The notes under the pieces are model-generated. The model was not told the origin of the DNA. It searched no databases and saw only the letters and a list, made by a program, of their open reading frames with translations. 54,424 bases of DNA from Cylindrodendrum hubeiense. Its lineage: Eukaryota > Ascomycota > Sordariomycetes > Hypocreales > Nectriaceae. The position numbers were made by a program, and so were the translations under genes. The stretch covers positions 1-54,424 of the forward strand of contig JAANBB010000277.1 in assembly GCA_014621425.1 (NCBI GenBank), in the 5' to 3' direction. The first letter of the stretch is position 1, and every line of letters starts with the position of its first letter. This document shows, one piece after another, positions 11,915-24,964 of this stretch.

Positions 11915-11973
11915 CGACGCCCAAGCGCGACGTCGATGTTTTCTGGCTGGCGGAAGTGGTTTTTCTGTGTTTC

Positions 11974-12026
11974 GGTCCATGTAGAGTCCATGTCCAGTCC
12001 ATGTCCAGTCCATGTCCAGTCCAACC
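11974..12026. repeat. 12-bp tandem repeat GTCCATGTCCAG
   Basis: Four units, the first diverged, and a trailing partial copy, about 680 bp upstream of the DOCK start codon. The 12-bp period keeps a frame open on both strands without evidence of coding. Confidence 0.85.
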
Positions 12027-12696
12027 AAGTCCAAGCCCACAGTCCATTCATCATCCCTTGCCTGACCGACCAGCCACCGTGGCCGGCGCAAATCCTCTGC
12101 CACCACGCATCCTACAGGTCGGAGAAAGGCTGAGGCCACCCCTCGATCTAGAACACCCTTGCCCAGAACTAGCTCTCGCGCGCGTTTGCTCAGGGGTTTC
12201 TGGTTTTGCGGCAGCCAGCCCCAAGAGGGCGACGTGCAACAGCACTTGGAATTTCTGCCAACCTTAGTCTCAACGCCGCCAAGCTCAAGACGCGAGTGTC
12301 GACTTTTCGTCCTTTGCCCGGCCCGTTGCTTCTGTGTACTTTCTCCTTGTACCCCTGGCTTTTTTTCTCCAACTTGCCTGCTGTGGGATCCCCCATCCAT
12401 GCTCCCGCAATTGGCTATCGCGGCCCCTCTGTATCCATCGCGCCACGACCCTTGATGCATCGTCGAAGACAACCTACACGTCCCTCCTTCTCGGCTTCCT
12501 CGACCACGACAACCCCAAATCCCAACGTCCGCTCCAACTCCCCCGCCGAGAAACCCCCCTCCTTCCGCATCGTGTCACGCCCTGCCGTTACCGATCCTCT
12601 ACCTCGCAGCGCCTTTCGGCCACGCCAACTGCGGGGGCCTCAACTCCTCCGTCTACAGAACCCTCGTCCAACTGAGGTCGGTTTCTGTGTCTTTCA

Positions 12697-15600
12697 ATGC
12701 CCTGGCAGCCTCTCCCCCGCATCGCGTTCGCCGTTGCGACCTACCCGTTCCCAGCCTCGAGTCCGGCCGACCTCCCGCTCGAAATCGGCGATGAGCTCTA
12801 CATCATCGAAGAAACGCCTGACGGCAACTGGCTGCGTGGCTACCTGGTAGCCCCCCCCAGTCTGCTCGCCGGCTTGACCTCTGTCAAGGGGCAGACGTTG
12901 GAGGCTCGCGTCTTTAGTGGCATCTTCCCCAGGAGTTGTGTCGAGGTCCGCGAGATGCTTGGCGAATCCGAAGATGGTGACGACGACGACGACGTGACGA
13001 GTGACGGCGCCGCCACCACCACCACAACAGGCGATGTTCGTCCCGCGAGCGACTCAGCCAAGAGCGGCATGACCAACGGCTCAACACGCAAAAACAGAAA
13101 GGACGGGGACCGGCTAACGGGCTCGAGCAAGGGCAGAACCCCCTTCAAAGAGCTTCCCAACGGAACATTGGGAAGTTTGTCCATCCCCATCAAGAGAGAC
13201 CCGGATGCGCCACGTCCCGCTGCCCCTGTCCCAATGTTGAAAATTGGAGACGAGACTCCGACCTCTGTATCAGAACCCTTGATAGACGAAATCGCATCGT
13301 GCTTGCGAGAATGGCACTCAACCAACCTCCACCAGCTGCTTCTCTCTCGGCAATATGCCCGCCTAGACCAGCTTTCACAACTCATCAGCAACCTCAACCT
13401 CCACCGTCAACAATTCCTCTACAACGTCCTCACCGCACACGAATACGATCGATTACGAGAACAAACCGTCTGGGATCTAGTTAGGGTGAATAAGCTATGT
13501 GGAGGCGAAGTCATCGTCCGGGATCCTGATGCCCGTGGTCGAATCCTCACCGCCGACGATTGTATCGTCAAAGTCACAAAGCTACAGTCAATCATGAGCC
13601 TCTTGGACGAGCCTCCCCAACCGGCCGTCGAACTGACAGCCCTGCATCACCTCATGGTCGAGGTCAGAGGGTTCGCAGGATCTTCAGTCGAGGAGACCTC
13701 TCTGCTCATTTATCTTGTCAGCAAACCGTCTCACGACAAGCCCTTTTCGCTGTCAGAGCCTTTTTCTATTGTGATACCCCCTGGAGGCTCAATTGGAAAT
13801 TTGGCCAAAAACATACAGACCCGGACCCTTTTTACCGACTTGTCCTCGCAAGATGTAGGCGATGTACCATCAGCTGAATCTGAGCTCTACTTGGTGGTCA
13901 AGGTCATGGCTTCCCAGCCGGTCGCAGTCGTCAAACCGCCCTCTCGATCAGGAACCGGTCCCCAGAATTCGTATTCCTCACCCATGAAACCAACGTCTTC
14001 TGGAGGAGGCAAGTCTTCTAGGAGAAGCATGATGTGGGGTGGCAAGAGCTCGCGCTCTGGCTTCTCCAGGGGTTCTCCGGCGGTAGGGCGGTTGGATTCG
14101 TTGACAGAGGACGACGAGCGACCACCGACTAACGGCATGGAGAGCCGAGAAGGGAATCATCCCCCCAGCACCGCAGGCTCGAGGAATGGCGTCCTGGCAG
14201 AAAGCGTCCAGATGTCACAACGTACTGTCGGAGTCGGTGTACTGAGACTGAACTCCATCATGAAGCAGCAAGAGGAGGTTGAACAACTTGTGAGTATTTG
14301 GGCGGAATCACCCAGGTTTGCACTCGAGAAAGAGCCCGGTGACGATTGGGAACCTCTGATTAAGGAGCTGCTGGATAACCCGACGGGACACTTCGAGAAG
14401 TCAAGGAGAGGGGAGCGGTTACAGGTCCAGCTCAGAGGATTCAACCACGGCGATGCGGACGCCTTGATCAAAGCCACACCCACCCTACTATCTGGAATTT
14501 CCAAGACGACCAAGATGGGCTTTTCTGGAGCGCCAACGAAGCCCCGTTCAGACATCTATCTGACCCTTAACGAAGCAGTTCTCGCCAAGCAGAATCTCCT
14601 TTCTCGATATGGTGGGAGCGCGACATCCATGCCTACCAGTCTTCAAGGAACCAACCTCCAGATTACCCTCGAGGTCAGGAGAACCACCGGGGAACGGATA
14701 GGTAATTGCATCTATACGTCATCAAACACTGAGGCATTGACTACCTTCAAGTCGCTGGTAACAGAGAGGGGTAGATCCTGGGGGCAGACCTTGCGTCTGT
14801 CACTGGCAACAGCAGATGTCTCTAATTCTCATGTGGTCATGTTTCTCTCTGATATGCCTAATCCCCCGTTCGCCGTTGCCCATATTCCACTCTGGGACCA
14901 CCAGGCATTTATCCGCGACGGCCTTCATGGTCTCTTGCTCTATAAGATAGACGAGAATACATCGACGGCGCAACCTGGTCCTTCTGGGAAGGGAGGTTAT
15001 CTGTCTCTTCAATGGAGCCCTCGGCGCAAGGGCGAACATTCGGCTGATGTTACTGGTCCACTTGCCACCCTCCGCGTGGAGACATACCTCTGCAGCACAC
15101 GATTCTCACAGGACAGGATCATCCTGGGACTTCTAAAATGGAAGGAGATGCCCCGGGAGGATGTCCCATCAGTGTTGCGACAGCTTATCTTTGTCCCAGA
15201 GATTGAGGTTGTGAAGTTGCTCAACGACGTCCTGGATAGTCTCTTTGGCGTTCTTGTCGAGTTCACTGGCAACGATGAATACGAAGACCTGGTCTTTACG
15301 GCCCTAGTTAGGGTCTTGGGTATTGTTCACGACCGAAGGTTCAACCTGGGCCCCCTTGTCGACCAGTACGCGGAGAACCAGTTCAACTACCCATTCGCCA
15401 CCTCATGTTTGGTTCGATCATTCACCCGACTTCTTCAAAATCCCACTCACCCAGAAACTGCCCGAAAGCTGCGAGCCACCTTCAAGGTTGTCAGGCATAT
15501 CCTCAAGTTCATCACACACGCTCGAGGTCAGCAAAAGGAAAAGGAGGCTGGAATAGGAATCACCTCCAACACCACGGGCTTTGCGCGTGATCTCGGAGCA

Positions 15601-18600
15601 ATTTTCAAGGCTCTCGATGCAATGATGCGCAACCCGGCCCCTGCCCTTGTGGGCAGTCAGACCTTGGCCGTGCAGCACTTCCATCTATGGCTTCCAGAGC
15701 TCGCGGGCCTCTTGACGACAGAAGAAATTCTTCACATTGCCATCGACTTCATGGACTCCTGTACTGATGTGAAGGGCAAGCTTATCTTATACAAGCTGGT
15801 CCTCATTATGAATTACGGCAAGCTGGACCTGTTCGCCCATCCTGACCAGAAGTCCGCTTTGAGCACCAACACCGTTCGATGGATCACCCCTCATTGGGGT
15901 CACGCCGCTGAGGTTACTGATCAATGGAGAGACCAGATTCGCTTGTGTTGCTCTGTGCTTGCTAGCCAGATTGAATACCTTGGCTCCAACATTCCCGATC
16001 ATATCCCGAAGATTATCGACTCCTACTTGTCAATTCTCGACGGGCCTCCCAGGCCAAGCGGTCGCTTATCTCTTTTATTCCCGTCCACCTACCCATTCCC
16101 TGCCAAACCTGTCGCCGATGATGTTCATTTTGACGAAGCATTGGTTGAACTTTCGGCTGTTTTATCCGCTATATCCAACTCACCTTCTGGAATGCAGGTC
16201 GAGCTTGCCGACGACGACCTCACTACGATTTTAGAGAACCTCCTCCGAGTGCAAATGAGCGTCCTAAAGGGGGAAGCGTACCCTGCAGAATGGCTCAGTG
16301 TGCACATCCACCACCACAAGTCGATTATGCGTACTCTTCAATACCTAGCTAGCATAATGCTGGTTTCGTTCCTCCCCGATCCCGATGATGCAGAGAGTTT
16401 CAACACCGAGCTGTGGAAACTGTTTTTTACAACTCTGCTCAAACTCGTAGGTAGCACATCACTAGCCCTGGAGACATTTCCCGAGCAGAAGCGAAGAGCA
16501 GTGTGGAAGATTGCTGGTGATGTACGGGAGCATGGCGCAGACCTCCTGCGGAGAACTTGGGAGGCCATTGGCTGGGAGACTACCGTGGATGAGCGATCTC
16601 GGTATAGCCTCGCCAAGATGGGAGGCTATCAAGTCCAATATGTCCCAACACTGGTGGGACCGATTGTTGAGCTCTGCTTGAGTGTGCATGAAGGCCTCCG
16701 GAGAATGGCGGTTGAGGTTCTCCAGACAATGATTGTCAGCGAGTGGACTCTGAGCGAAGACCTGTCCGTCATCCAGACCGAAACAATCGATTGCTTAGAT
16801 GTCTTCTTCAAGGAGAAGCCGTTGACCGAGAGCATTCTACAGAAGCTATTCATTGGGGAGCTTTTGACACGCTTTGAACCACTCGCAGATATCCCGGACG
16901 AGCCGTTGTACACCGCTGTGCGCGAACTTATCGGCACATTCGACGAATTCCTTGATCTTCTCGTTGCAGTTCACAGCAGCGATGATATTGGCGAAGCAAC
17001 ACATCTCATCAATCGATTACGACTCATGGAATTCCTCCGCGATATGCAGAAAGAGGAGATCTTTGTGCGCTATGTCCATCAACTTGCAGATCTTCAAGCC
17101 GAATCAAAGAACCATGCAGAAGCCGGCCTAGCACTCCGCCTTCATGCCGATCTCTACGAATGGGACCCTGTTAGCCACACTCCTGCTCTGCCTGCTCCGT
17201 CTTTCCCTGCACAGACCCAGTTTGAGCGCAAGGAAAGGATTTACTTTGACATGATCAAGCATTTCGAGGAAGGAGAGTCTTGGAGCAATGCTTTGTCGGC
17301 CTACAAGGAATTGCAAGCACAATACGAGACGAACATCTTCGACTTTGCCAAGCTGGCTAGGACCGAGCGGGCCATCGCGACCATTTACGAGACGATATCC
17401 AAGAGCGACAAGCTCATTCCCAAGTACTTCAAGGTTGTTTACAAGGGACTGGGCTTCCCTACTAGTGTTCGAGATAAGGAATACGTCTATGAGGGGTCAC
17501 CTACCGAGCGGGCCTCTGCATTTACTGACCGCATGCAAGAGCAATATCCTTCAGCCCAGATTGTCACTGGTGGCGATGTGGACGACGTTGAAGGCCAATT
17601 CTTGGTTATCTCGGTTATTACGCCTCACCGCGATCCATCTCACCATGTGTTCCAGCGAGCGCGGGTTCCGCAAGTGATCCGGGACTTCCTTCTGTCTTCG
17701 CACCCACAGAGCTTCTCCGTTTCCACGAAACGCAGTACAACGGGTCCCGTCAAGGAGCACTACGCCGAAAAGATCATCTTCACCACTGCAGATCCGTTCC
17801 CGACGATCCTTCGACGAAGCGAGGTTGTTGACACTCAAGAGGTCAGGCTTGACGCACATGAGACGGCATTGGAGCGGATCGTGCGCAAGACGCAAGAAAT
17901 GACGGCCCTTGAACGTCGGGTAGCAGACGGCGACTATGACAATGCGCAACTGTTGCTTGATGCCGTGACCGTTTCAGTCAACCCTGCCTCGGAGAACAGT
18001 GTTTCATGCTATCGCCAGTTGCTTCCAGAACCCAAAGAAGAAGATGAGGACGAGGACGATGACGAGGACGAGGAAGCAAAAGAAGTCCAGCTGAGCCCGC
18101 AGGATAGCGCGATCAAGATGGCCCTCGTCGACCACGCCATCATGATCAAGAGGTGCCTGGCAATGTTTTCCCGAAGTTCGAATGAGCTCCTTAGCCACAG
18201 CCAGGAGGAGCTGCGGATTTGTAAGTGTGACACCTGCTGGCTTGAATTTCAGTTAATTAACTACCGAGCTAGACTTTGAGAGCACCTATGCCGTCGAGAT
18301 CGCATACTTCGCCCCTCCGCAGCCGACACGGGAGACAAGTACCCCCTCGCCTACTTGGAAGCGGTCGTCGCATTCTGATCAGAGCCCCAGACAAGCAATT
18401 ATTGGGACACCAATTAATGGCGTGACCACTGAGGAGGCATCTGTAATCAGGCCAGTGTCCATGCGACAAAAAGGAGCACGGCTGAGCTTCCTGGGTGGAA
18501 AAAAGATGCAACTGGATCTCCCTCCTGAGCCGGAAGAGAGCGCCGTGGATGTTGACACATCGAGCAGCCATAGCCGCAGTCTCAGCCATACCCAAAGCAG

Positions 18601-18847
18601 AGACAACCGCCGGCACAGCTTTTTCCGAACTCAGTCTCAAGAGGAGAAGCACCAGGATGACCAGCATGGTGGCTTCACCAGTAGAGGAAGCTTCGAGGTC
18701 GTCGGACCAGTGGACGAGAAGTCGTCTGAAAAAAATGGAGGCGGGCTGACCAAGAAGAACAGTGTGCGGAAGAGGTTCAGCATGCTTAAGCTGGGGAAGA
18801 AGACCAGCAAAGGCAACGGGATGATGGGCAGCCTGGATGAGGAGTAG
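12697..18847 (+). CDS. DOCK-family Rho/Rac guanine nucleotide exchange factor (Dck1-like)
   Basis: Cytoplasmic exchange factor that loads Rac/Rho-type GTPases with GTP, usually with an ELMO partner, and controls polarity, wall integrity and hyphal growth. Two exons: 12697-18220 and 18273-18847. The 52-bp intron has GTAAGT and CTAG. The product is 2,032 aa, close to yeast Dck1 and animal Dock180. Order: an N-terminal SH3-like domain (about 7-90, with ALYxF-type AVATYPF and GNWLRGYL), a disordered Ser/Gly-rich part (about 100-175 and 410-510), the DHR-1/C2 lipid-binding domain (about 617-800, RSDIYLTLNEAVL then VEVRRTTGERIGNCIYTS-like strands), armadillo-like helices, and the catalytic DHR-2 (about 1465-1780, containing FDMIKHFEEGESWSNALSAY). 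An acidic run at about 1782-1797 and a basic Ser-rich tail follow. One 5.5-kb exon carries nearly everything. It converges on the Hsp70-like gene. Confidence 0.95.
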
Positions 18848-20205
18848 GACTACTTCCGGGCTTACTTTGGGCGATACAACGTCGGCTTTGAAGCCGGCGC
18901 CACGGCGGGTTCAGGAATGATGGAGGCGCGATCCCACAACAACTCTTCTCGATGATGGCGGGCCGGAACCCCTGCTTGATTTCCTTTTACTTATCTTCGT
19001 TTCTTCTTCGCTTCTTCTTCGCTTCTTGACATGGGCTTTTTTATTATTCCTTTTGTTTGAAACTTATAAAGAGGGCAAACACAACGCTTTGCATATAGTT
19101 TGACATGGAAGGGGGAGGGGAAGACTGATGAAAGCGACAGACTGGGACGTGGGAACACCAGAGGAGGAACGTGAGGGACGTTTGGTTGATGAGAAGTTGG
19201 TCGCCTCCCCCCGATGGAGAAACGGGGGGTTTCGGAATGTGTTGATACCTCGCCGCCCTCGATAATGGACACGGGCTGGCTTTTCTTGTGCTCTCTATTT
19301 TGCTTGCTTTCTTTTTGCAGCTTGGTGTTCTGGATACCTGCGATATTGTGTATACATAGTCTTGGAGGGGCATTGTCTCGAAAAAAGAAAACACTTGATG
19401 TTCGGGATTGGGTTCGTTCCGCCTTGCTTGGTTGAGTCTGGCAAAGTGATTGCGGAGATGCCACATCGAGTATTGCTACGTGCAAGTACATGCTCACGTC
19501 CAGAAAACCCAATTCGTAGTATGTATTCATATCAAGAATGCGTCCATATTGCTATTTCACCCAACTGAACCAATACCTTTTCGATATACTGCATCGTGTG
19601 TTCCACATGGAGCATCGAGGTGCAAGTGACGGGTTCAAGTAAGACTGCCTGGCCGTTACCTGCGTGACGCGCCATGCTGGCTAGGCTGAAGAGGACACGA
19701 TGGATGCTGTCTGGGATGAGTTCGGTAGGCAACGAAGAGTCATTCAGTATGCTCGGGAAAATTGTAGACCACTTCCAAATGAAACTCAGGCTTCTGAATA
19801 TGGATAATCATGACGATGTGGCAGCCCACATCAGGCCCAATAAAAAGAATACATATAAAATAAAAGGCAGTATCCAGGAAGATAAACACTACTAACTAGT
19901 CTTCTTTGATTCCCCAGGTTTAAATGCTATCTTGGGTGCGTTGTTGATAATTAACCTTTAAAATGGATGGTTTGTGGTGTGTGTAAATAGCAACACTCAT
20001 GCATAAGTCGCGAATTGGCAGCCATAACCGAAAACGATGGGCTTAAAAGCCATTTTAAAGAATTGGTATCATATCACTCGTAAATACATGAAAGAAGACA
20101 CCCCTCGTAGCTTTCAATCTATCTGACCATAGCCCAAGAACTCCAGTAATTAAAAAGAAAAATCAAACCAGATATAACCTGCTCGTCTAAACGCATTCGC
20201 AACGT
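18848..20205. other. Convergent 3' spacer, DOCK / Hsp70-like genes
   Basis: About 1.36 kb between stop codons. No domain-bearing frame was seen; a 179-codon minus-strand frame at 18991-19530 looks spurious. AT-rich DNA at 19840-20170 fits transcript ends. A 19-bp tandem near-duplicate lies at 20185-20222, overlapping the Hsp70-like stop codon. Confidence 0.55.
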
Positions 20206-20222
20206 CTAAACATATTCGCAAG
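20185..20222. repeat. 19-bp tandem near-duplicate across a stop codon
   Basis: Two adjacent copies beginning CGTCTAAACGCATTC and CGTCTAAACATATTC, each ending GCAA (second copy one base pair of differences at two sites). The copy nearer the gene supplies its last codons and TAG; the other lies just downstream in the 3' UTR. Confidence 0.85.
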
Positions 20223-22169
20223 TCACTGTGTTGTATCGCTGATCTGTGTACCGTGTTAGCAATAATGCGGGGATACTATTTTAGTGTAGGTGTGACTGAC
20301 TGTTGTAAAGAAGTGTGTAGGTCGTCGACGCTGAGAGGTAAACTGCCTCGATTTTGCAGCTCAGCTCGTAGTACCACTGGCCGTCAGAGCCTTGTCGTCG
20401 TGCCAGCAGGTTCTCGGGAATGTGGCTGACGTCGGCCTCAACATTGGACAAAATTTTGACATTGTCGTCACGAACAATGGGAGCGTCACGCGCCGTCTGG
20501 TCGCTGTAAATGGTCATCTTGATTTTACGGATGCGACCTTGGCTGACCAGACCGGTCCAAACAAACGAAGTATAGAAGGGCTCATTTTCCGAGACTTGAT
20601 CACTCTGTGATTGCCGTTAGCGAGATGATTCACGAAGTTGTGATGAGTACACTTACTCTTTGGATGAACCACTCCATGGCGTGGATCTTATAGCACCCAT
20701 CAAGGCCACACCATTGTCGCTTGCTCTTAAGGTGCGAGTGAAGCTTCTCGTCGTAACGAGATCGCCACTCAGTGCCATAGTGCTTTCGAGCCTTACGGTT
20801 CTTGATCTTGACCATGGTAAGATCATCTGGAGCGCTGTTGGCCAAACCCTTCATGACAGCACCCTGGACAACAGCCTGCCACGCGTTGGGAGGCTGCATG
20901 ACCTGGATGTTCTTGTCGATGGCATTGCGGAGGCGCTCCTTGAGGTAGTTGGACGCACCAAAGCCACCGACCAAGAGGACGGCACGGATGGGCACGTTGC
21001 TCGACGTGATCTGCTCCTTGACAAGTGCGATGACTTCCAGCACAACTGGCTCGAATATGCCTTGCAGGTCGGAAGCCTTGAGGGAGAAACGGCCACGGTT
21101 GATGCCAAGAGCCTTGTTATTGGCGAGGCCACCCATGGGAATAGTGTAGGTCTCATCGGGTCCAACGTTCAATGCGAACTGGCGTTTGATCTGGGAAACC
21201 AGTTAGTCTCAAGTTGGGGATATTTCATTTATGATTCAACTTACCTTTTTCTCGAAGACATCTGTGGCCTCGGCCAGGACCTCGTCGTCGAAGCCCTCCT
21301 CCTTGCCTAGCTTCGCTTTGAGATATTTCTTGAAGCGCATATCAAGGAAGGTGGAACCACACAGGGCACCGGATCCGGGGGCAGCCTCCTGCACCTCAAG
21401 AATGGGCTTAAGGCCGGTGATGGTGTAGGAGATGAGATCAACAGTGCCACCACCGGCATCGACGACGACAAAGGTGTCGCCAAGCTTGAGGCCATGGGGA
21501 TCTAGGCCGTGAAGGGCATAGATGGCGGCAGCCTCGGGTTCTGAGACCAAGTGAACGGGCTGTTTGGTTGCAGAGAGAGCAGCGGCGGCTTGGCAGGCCT
21601 TCTTAGTTTTATCCTTGGCGAGATCACTCCAGATGGCTGGGACGGTGACGACGAATTCAAGAGGCGTGTTCTTGACGATGTTGTCACCGAGTTTCTCGCG
21701 AAGAGTATACATGAGGTGGTCACCAAGCGCGGATATGTAGTCGCTAACGAGCGTATCGACACTGCGACCACCACGGGCACCATCAGCGCCAATAGCCTGG
21801 CCCACGCCTTGAGCCAAGGCCTGGAATGAGGGATCGAGGTCACTGGGAGTAGAGTCAGTTTGGTATGCCTAGAAATGAGGAGCAACGCGAGTAAACTTAC
21901 AGCTTGAACCATTTGATCGTCTCTTCCGGGGGGGCGGTCATGGGGATAGCGAAACCCCATTCAATATCATCTCCATTGTATCGGATCTGGGTGGGAACTT
22001 TGTCCGAAGACTCACCCTCACGGATCGTCTTGCTCACAGGCCAAGTGGTGATAGCGGTTCGACGATCGGGGCGCTGGGTTTCGGCCCAGGCAACACCCGA
22101 GTAGGTGGTACCGAAGTCGATGCCGACAATGATTTTGCGGTCGGTGATGTTGAGCTTCTCGAACTCCAT
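20206..22169 (-). CDS. Hsp70-like ATPase (HSPA12-type actin-fold protein)
   Basis: Actin-fold ATPase of the atypical Hsp70 group expanded in filamentous fungi; client and role are unknown. Five exons: 21901-22169, 21245-21842, 20657-21190, 20301-20604 and 20206-20243. Introns are 52-58 bp, with GTAAGT donors in the first three and GTCAGT in the last. The product is 580 aa. Phosphate-1 loop IVGIDFGTTYSGVAW lies at about 14-28, phosphate-2 VVVDAGGGTVDL with Asp218, and the adenosine motif VLLVGGFGASNYL near 360. There is no canonical Hsp70 substrate-binding domain or EEVD tail, hence HSPA12-type rather than true Hsp70. The last 38-nt exon was added because reading on ends in a short unrelated tail, while splicing with a GCTAAC branch gives the tail YNTVTCEYV. 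Promoter side faces the coiled-coil gene 2.8 kb away. Confidence 0.92.
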
Positions 22170-23511
22170 TTTGGCAGGTGGTTCAGAGGAGGTGCGGGTG
22201 GAGGAGAGGAGAGGGGAGGAGGGGAGAGGAGGGATGTGAGGATGTGCGTAGGCAGCTCTGGAGCTTTCTGTATGCGTCGAGCTCAGCTTGGTTCAGGTCC
22301 GTCGTCCTTTTTAGTGGGCAGAGCAGCTGCCAAGTGCGTAGCCCTGCGAGAGACGGATGGGATGGGACCGGAAAGTAGAGATGGGAGAAATGATTCAGAA
22401 AGAAGTTGAGGTGTGGAAGGTAATTGGCGCTTAAAAGGATTAAGAATGAGGGATAGGTGAATGACAAGGCAGCCCAGGCCACCTCAAGGTGGATGGGGAG
22501 GCTGATGGTGAAAGTGGCCGAGATTCCAACCTGAGGTACCTTGTAAAGCGAAAGGTACCTGCCCCCTCATCCAGAGACGAACGAACCAAATACATGGCAG
22601 GGCAGGCTTGCGATACGCGGGTAGTGCAGTGGTGGGCGCCGTGGAAGGCGCAACGCGGGGGGCGTATGCCGGGCTGCCTGCGCGTGTGAGATGGGATTGG
22701 GTGGGTAGGCAGGTAGGGAGGGAGGGAGGCAGGTAGTGACAACTTACAGCCTCCAAGACTTCGGTTGAATGAGGCGAAGCTACCTAGGACTAGGACCAGT
22801 GGTGGTTTCAGTGGACAAACAAGAAAAAGCCAGACAAGGCAACCGCAGCCTGCGAATTGACCATTGACCATTGACCATTGCTAGTCTACCTACTGCCTAA
22901 CCTAGCCTGGCTTACAGAACTGGCAACGCAGCTCCCGGGCAGTTTGCCTTCTCTCTGGCATGAGTGGAGACCAGACCGATTCAGGACTTGTGTCATGGTC
23001 CTACTATGTAGGTAGGTACGCAGGAGCTATGGATTCTGCCTCAGGGCGCGCCACGGATGGCCTGAGTCGAGCTAGCTCCCCGCGCCGACCGATGGACCCG
23101 CATTTGCCCTGTGGTTGCGGCTGCGGCTGAGTGCGGCCCACATCTCAACCATGCACGGGCACGAGCGGGAGGGTGTGGAGGACGGATATGGGGGGTGTCA
23201 GCCCAGGGACATGAGGACGAATGGAGTCCCGAAAGCTGGGCAACGAGACTATCGGCGCCAAGCAAGAGGTGAATTGGATAGTGGTATGGATATGACGGAA
23301 GGAACGGCGCTTGAGACCTGCCATCGTCACTGACTACTGACTGATAGATGGGTCCTCCCAATACGAACTGCTGAAAGGAAGTAAGTCGGTTCGGCAACGA
23401 ACACTCCGTGACGTATCCATGAGGTATCCGTGGATGAAGCAACATGTTTGCTTGGTTGCCTTGTCCATCATGACGCCAGGCAACCAAAAGCAAGTAGATA
23501 AAACGGCACGC

Positions 23512-23556
23512 CTTGACTGGTGAGTCTTGACTGGTGCGTCTTGACTGGTGAGTCTC
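23512..23556. repeat. 15-bp tandem repeat with core TCTTGACTGGTG
   Basis: Three consecutive units of about 15 bp (core CTTGACTGGTGNGT). Non-coding, directly visible. Confidence 0.8.
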
Positions 23557-24121
23557 TCGCCGCCACTGGTCAGAGGCCATCGGTAAATGGTTGATAGGTC
23601 GCCAACCGGGTCTGACACACCCGCCCGGCACGGTCTAGCCCTCTTGCCCTCCTACATGTGGTGTCTCGTCTCGATTGGCGTATCGAGACGACGAATGACT
23701 CCCCGGTGAAACGGCAATCTGCAAGCCGAGGAAGACGGACTCAACTAATCCGCATCTGCCTCGTATCCCCAAACCGGACCCAAAGCCGGCCATGTCTCAA
23801 AGAGTAGACTTGAGTGGACATCACAAACTTTGTTATCTCTTGGCCTTTGGCTCTGGAATGACAGCGGTGGTGCTATGTGGTATTAGCAGGTATATGGACT
23901 GACGGAAGCGATCCTGAGGGACTTGTTACAATTCCGCCGTGATGCGGGGAGCTGCTAGACTGTGATGAGCCCGCGATGGCTACTGATCAGCGATCAGCGG
24001 CCGGCTTCAGTGGCCTGCCCCAGCACCCACACCTACGGACGCCCAGTTCCTCCGCGTAGCTGAAGGCCAGTCACTTCAACTCCGGATACACCTGCAGATG
24101 CAGCTGGGACTGCAAACTCCA

Positions 24122-24155
<34 letters not shown>

Positions 24156-24168
24156 GAGCTCCTGCTCC
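24122..24168. repeat. (CTCCTG)n hexamer repeat
   Basis: About seven hexamers, interrupted once by CTCGAG. It lies about 800 bp upstream of the coiled-coil gene start and is purine-pyrimidine asymmetric in part. Confidence 0.9.
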
Positions 24169-24964
24169 AATCTGAGAGCGCAGGCTGCAACTCGGAGGCT
24201 GGGTCGGTAATTATAGCTCTTCCTTCACTGTTGCCCCCCATAAGCTCAGTATTCCGTGGCAGTTCCAGGCCTTGTCACTCCGGTGTCAGCAGCCGACAGG
24301 CAGCCATCTGCAACCCCACAAACAAGGCCCTTGAGGGCATGTACCAGTACTTGACACCTCAAGCTCCTGGGATGCGATAGTTCGGGCACGCTAGGGAGCC
24401 CAGGAAGCTTGCATGTAAGGCTGCCCATCGTCACCTAGGTACCTAATTACACCCTACGGGAGGGACGAACACCGTAGCGCCCGTGGCTGTCCCTGTGATA
24501 GCTCTTGCCGCCCAGCCCGTTCCTGAGTCCACTTACATACAGCCACCGTCATGACCCCTCCAACGCGTTAACAAGGCTCTCTCACAGTGAGTGTGCCACT
24601 GCACTGCCCCCCACAGCGGCCAGTCGCCCCAAGAGGCATTCCGCAGGCCGCCAGTGACAGTGTTGCAAGTGAGGGGGCAGGCGACCGTTCAAGATAGAGG
24701 TACTTCTTACAAGGAGCAGGCTCACTCTTCGTGCATCTGCAGACAAGAGCTTCCTGAAGCACACTCCCCAGAAACATCCGCAGTGCAAAACTTTCGACTG
24801 GCTCAGCTCCCAGGTCTCCCTCCAATTCCCTGTCACATTTCTTCCCTGGCCCCGGCTTGTCGGCTTGTGGAGTGGCGTCACTGCTTGTTCCTGTGGTTGA
24901 AGTACACCCACTTCCCATCCATCCGCCATCCAACATTCTGCCTGCCGCTCTTGCATCCGTCCCC

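Larger units (their letters stand above)
9147..12696. other. Gene-free region between NLP and DOCK genes
   Basis: About 3.5 kb between the divergent NLP and DOCK genes. It contains several short tandem repeats (listed separately), GTACTCCGTAC-type motifs near 11536-11556 and 11825-11836, and a C/T-rich stretch at about 12270-12690 that is probably the DOCK promoter and 5' leader. Open frames of up to 241 codons occur (e.g. 9996-10721, minus strand), but they lack domains and have compositions shaped by the repeats. Confidence 0.55.
22170..24964. other. Gene-free divergent spacer, Hsp70-like / coiled-coil genes
   Basis: About 2.8 kb holding both promoters. A purine-rich tract lies at 22195-22235, right at the Hsp70-like leader. 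Short repeats are GACCATT (about 22858-22881), TTGACTGGTG (about 23512-23555) and a (CTCCTG)n array (24122-24168). CCTAGGT-type motifs occur near 22782 and 24433-24442. Open frames up to 196 codons show no domains. Confidence 0.55.

Noticed and set aside
11786..12472. 228-codon minus-strand frame upstream of DOCK
   Set aside because: Runs through the 12-bp repeat and C/T-rich leader; peptides are repeats of WTGHGLD-type noise.
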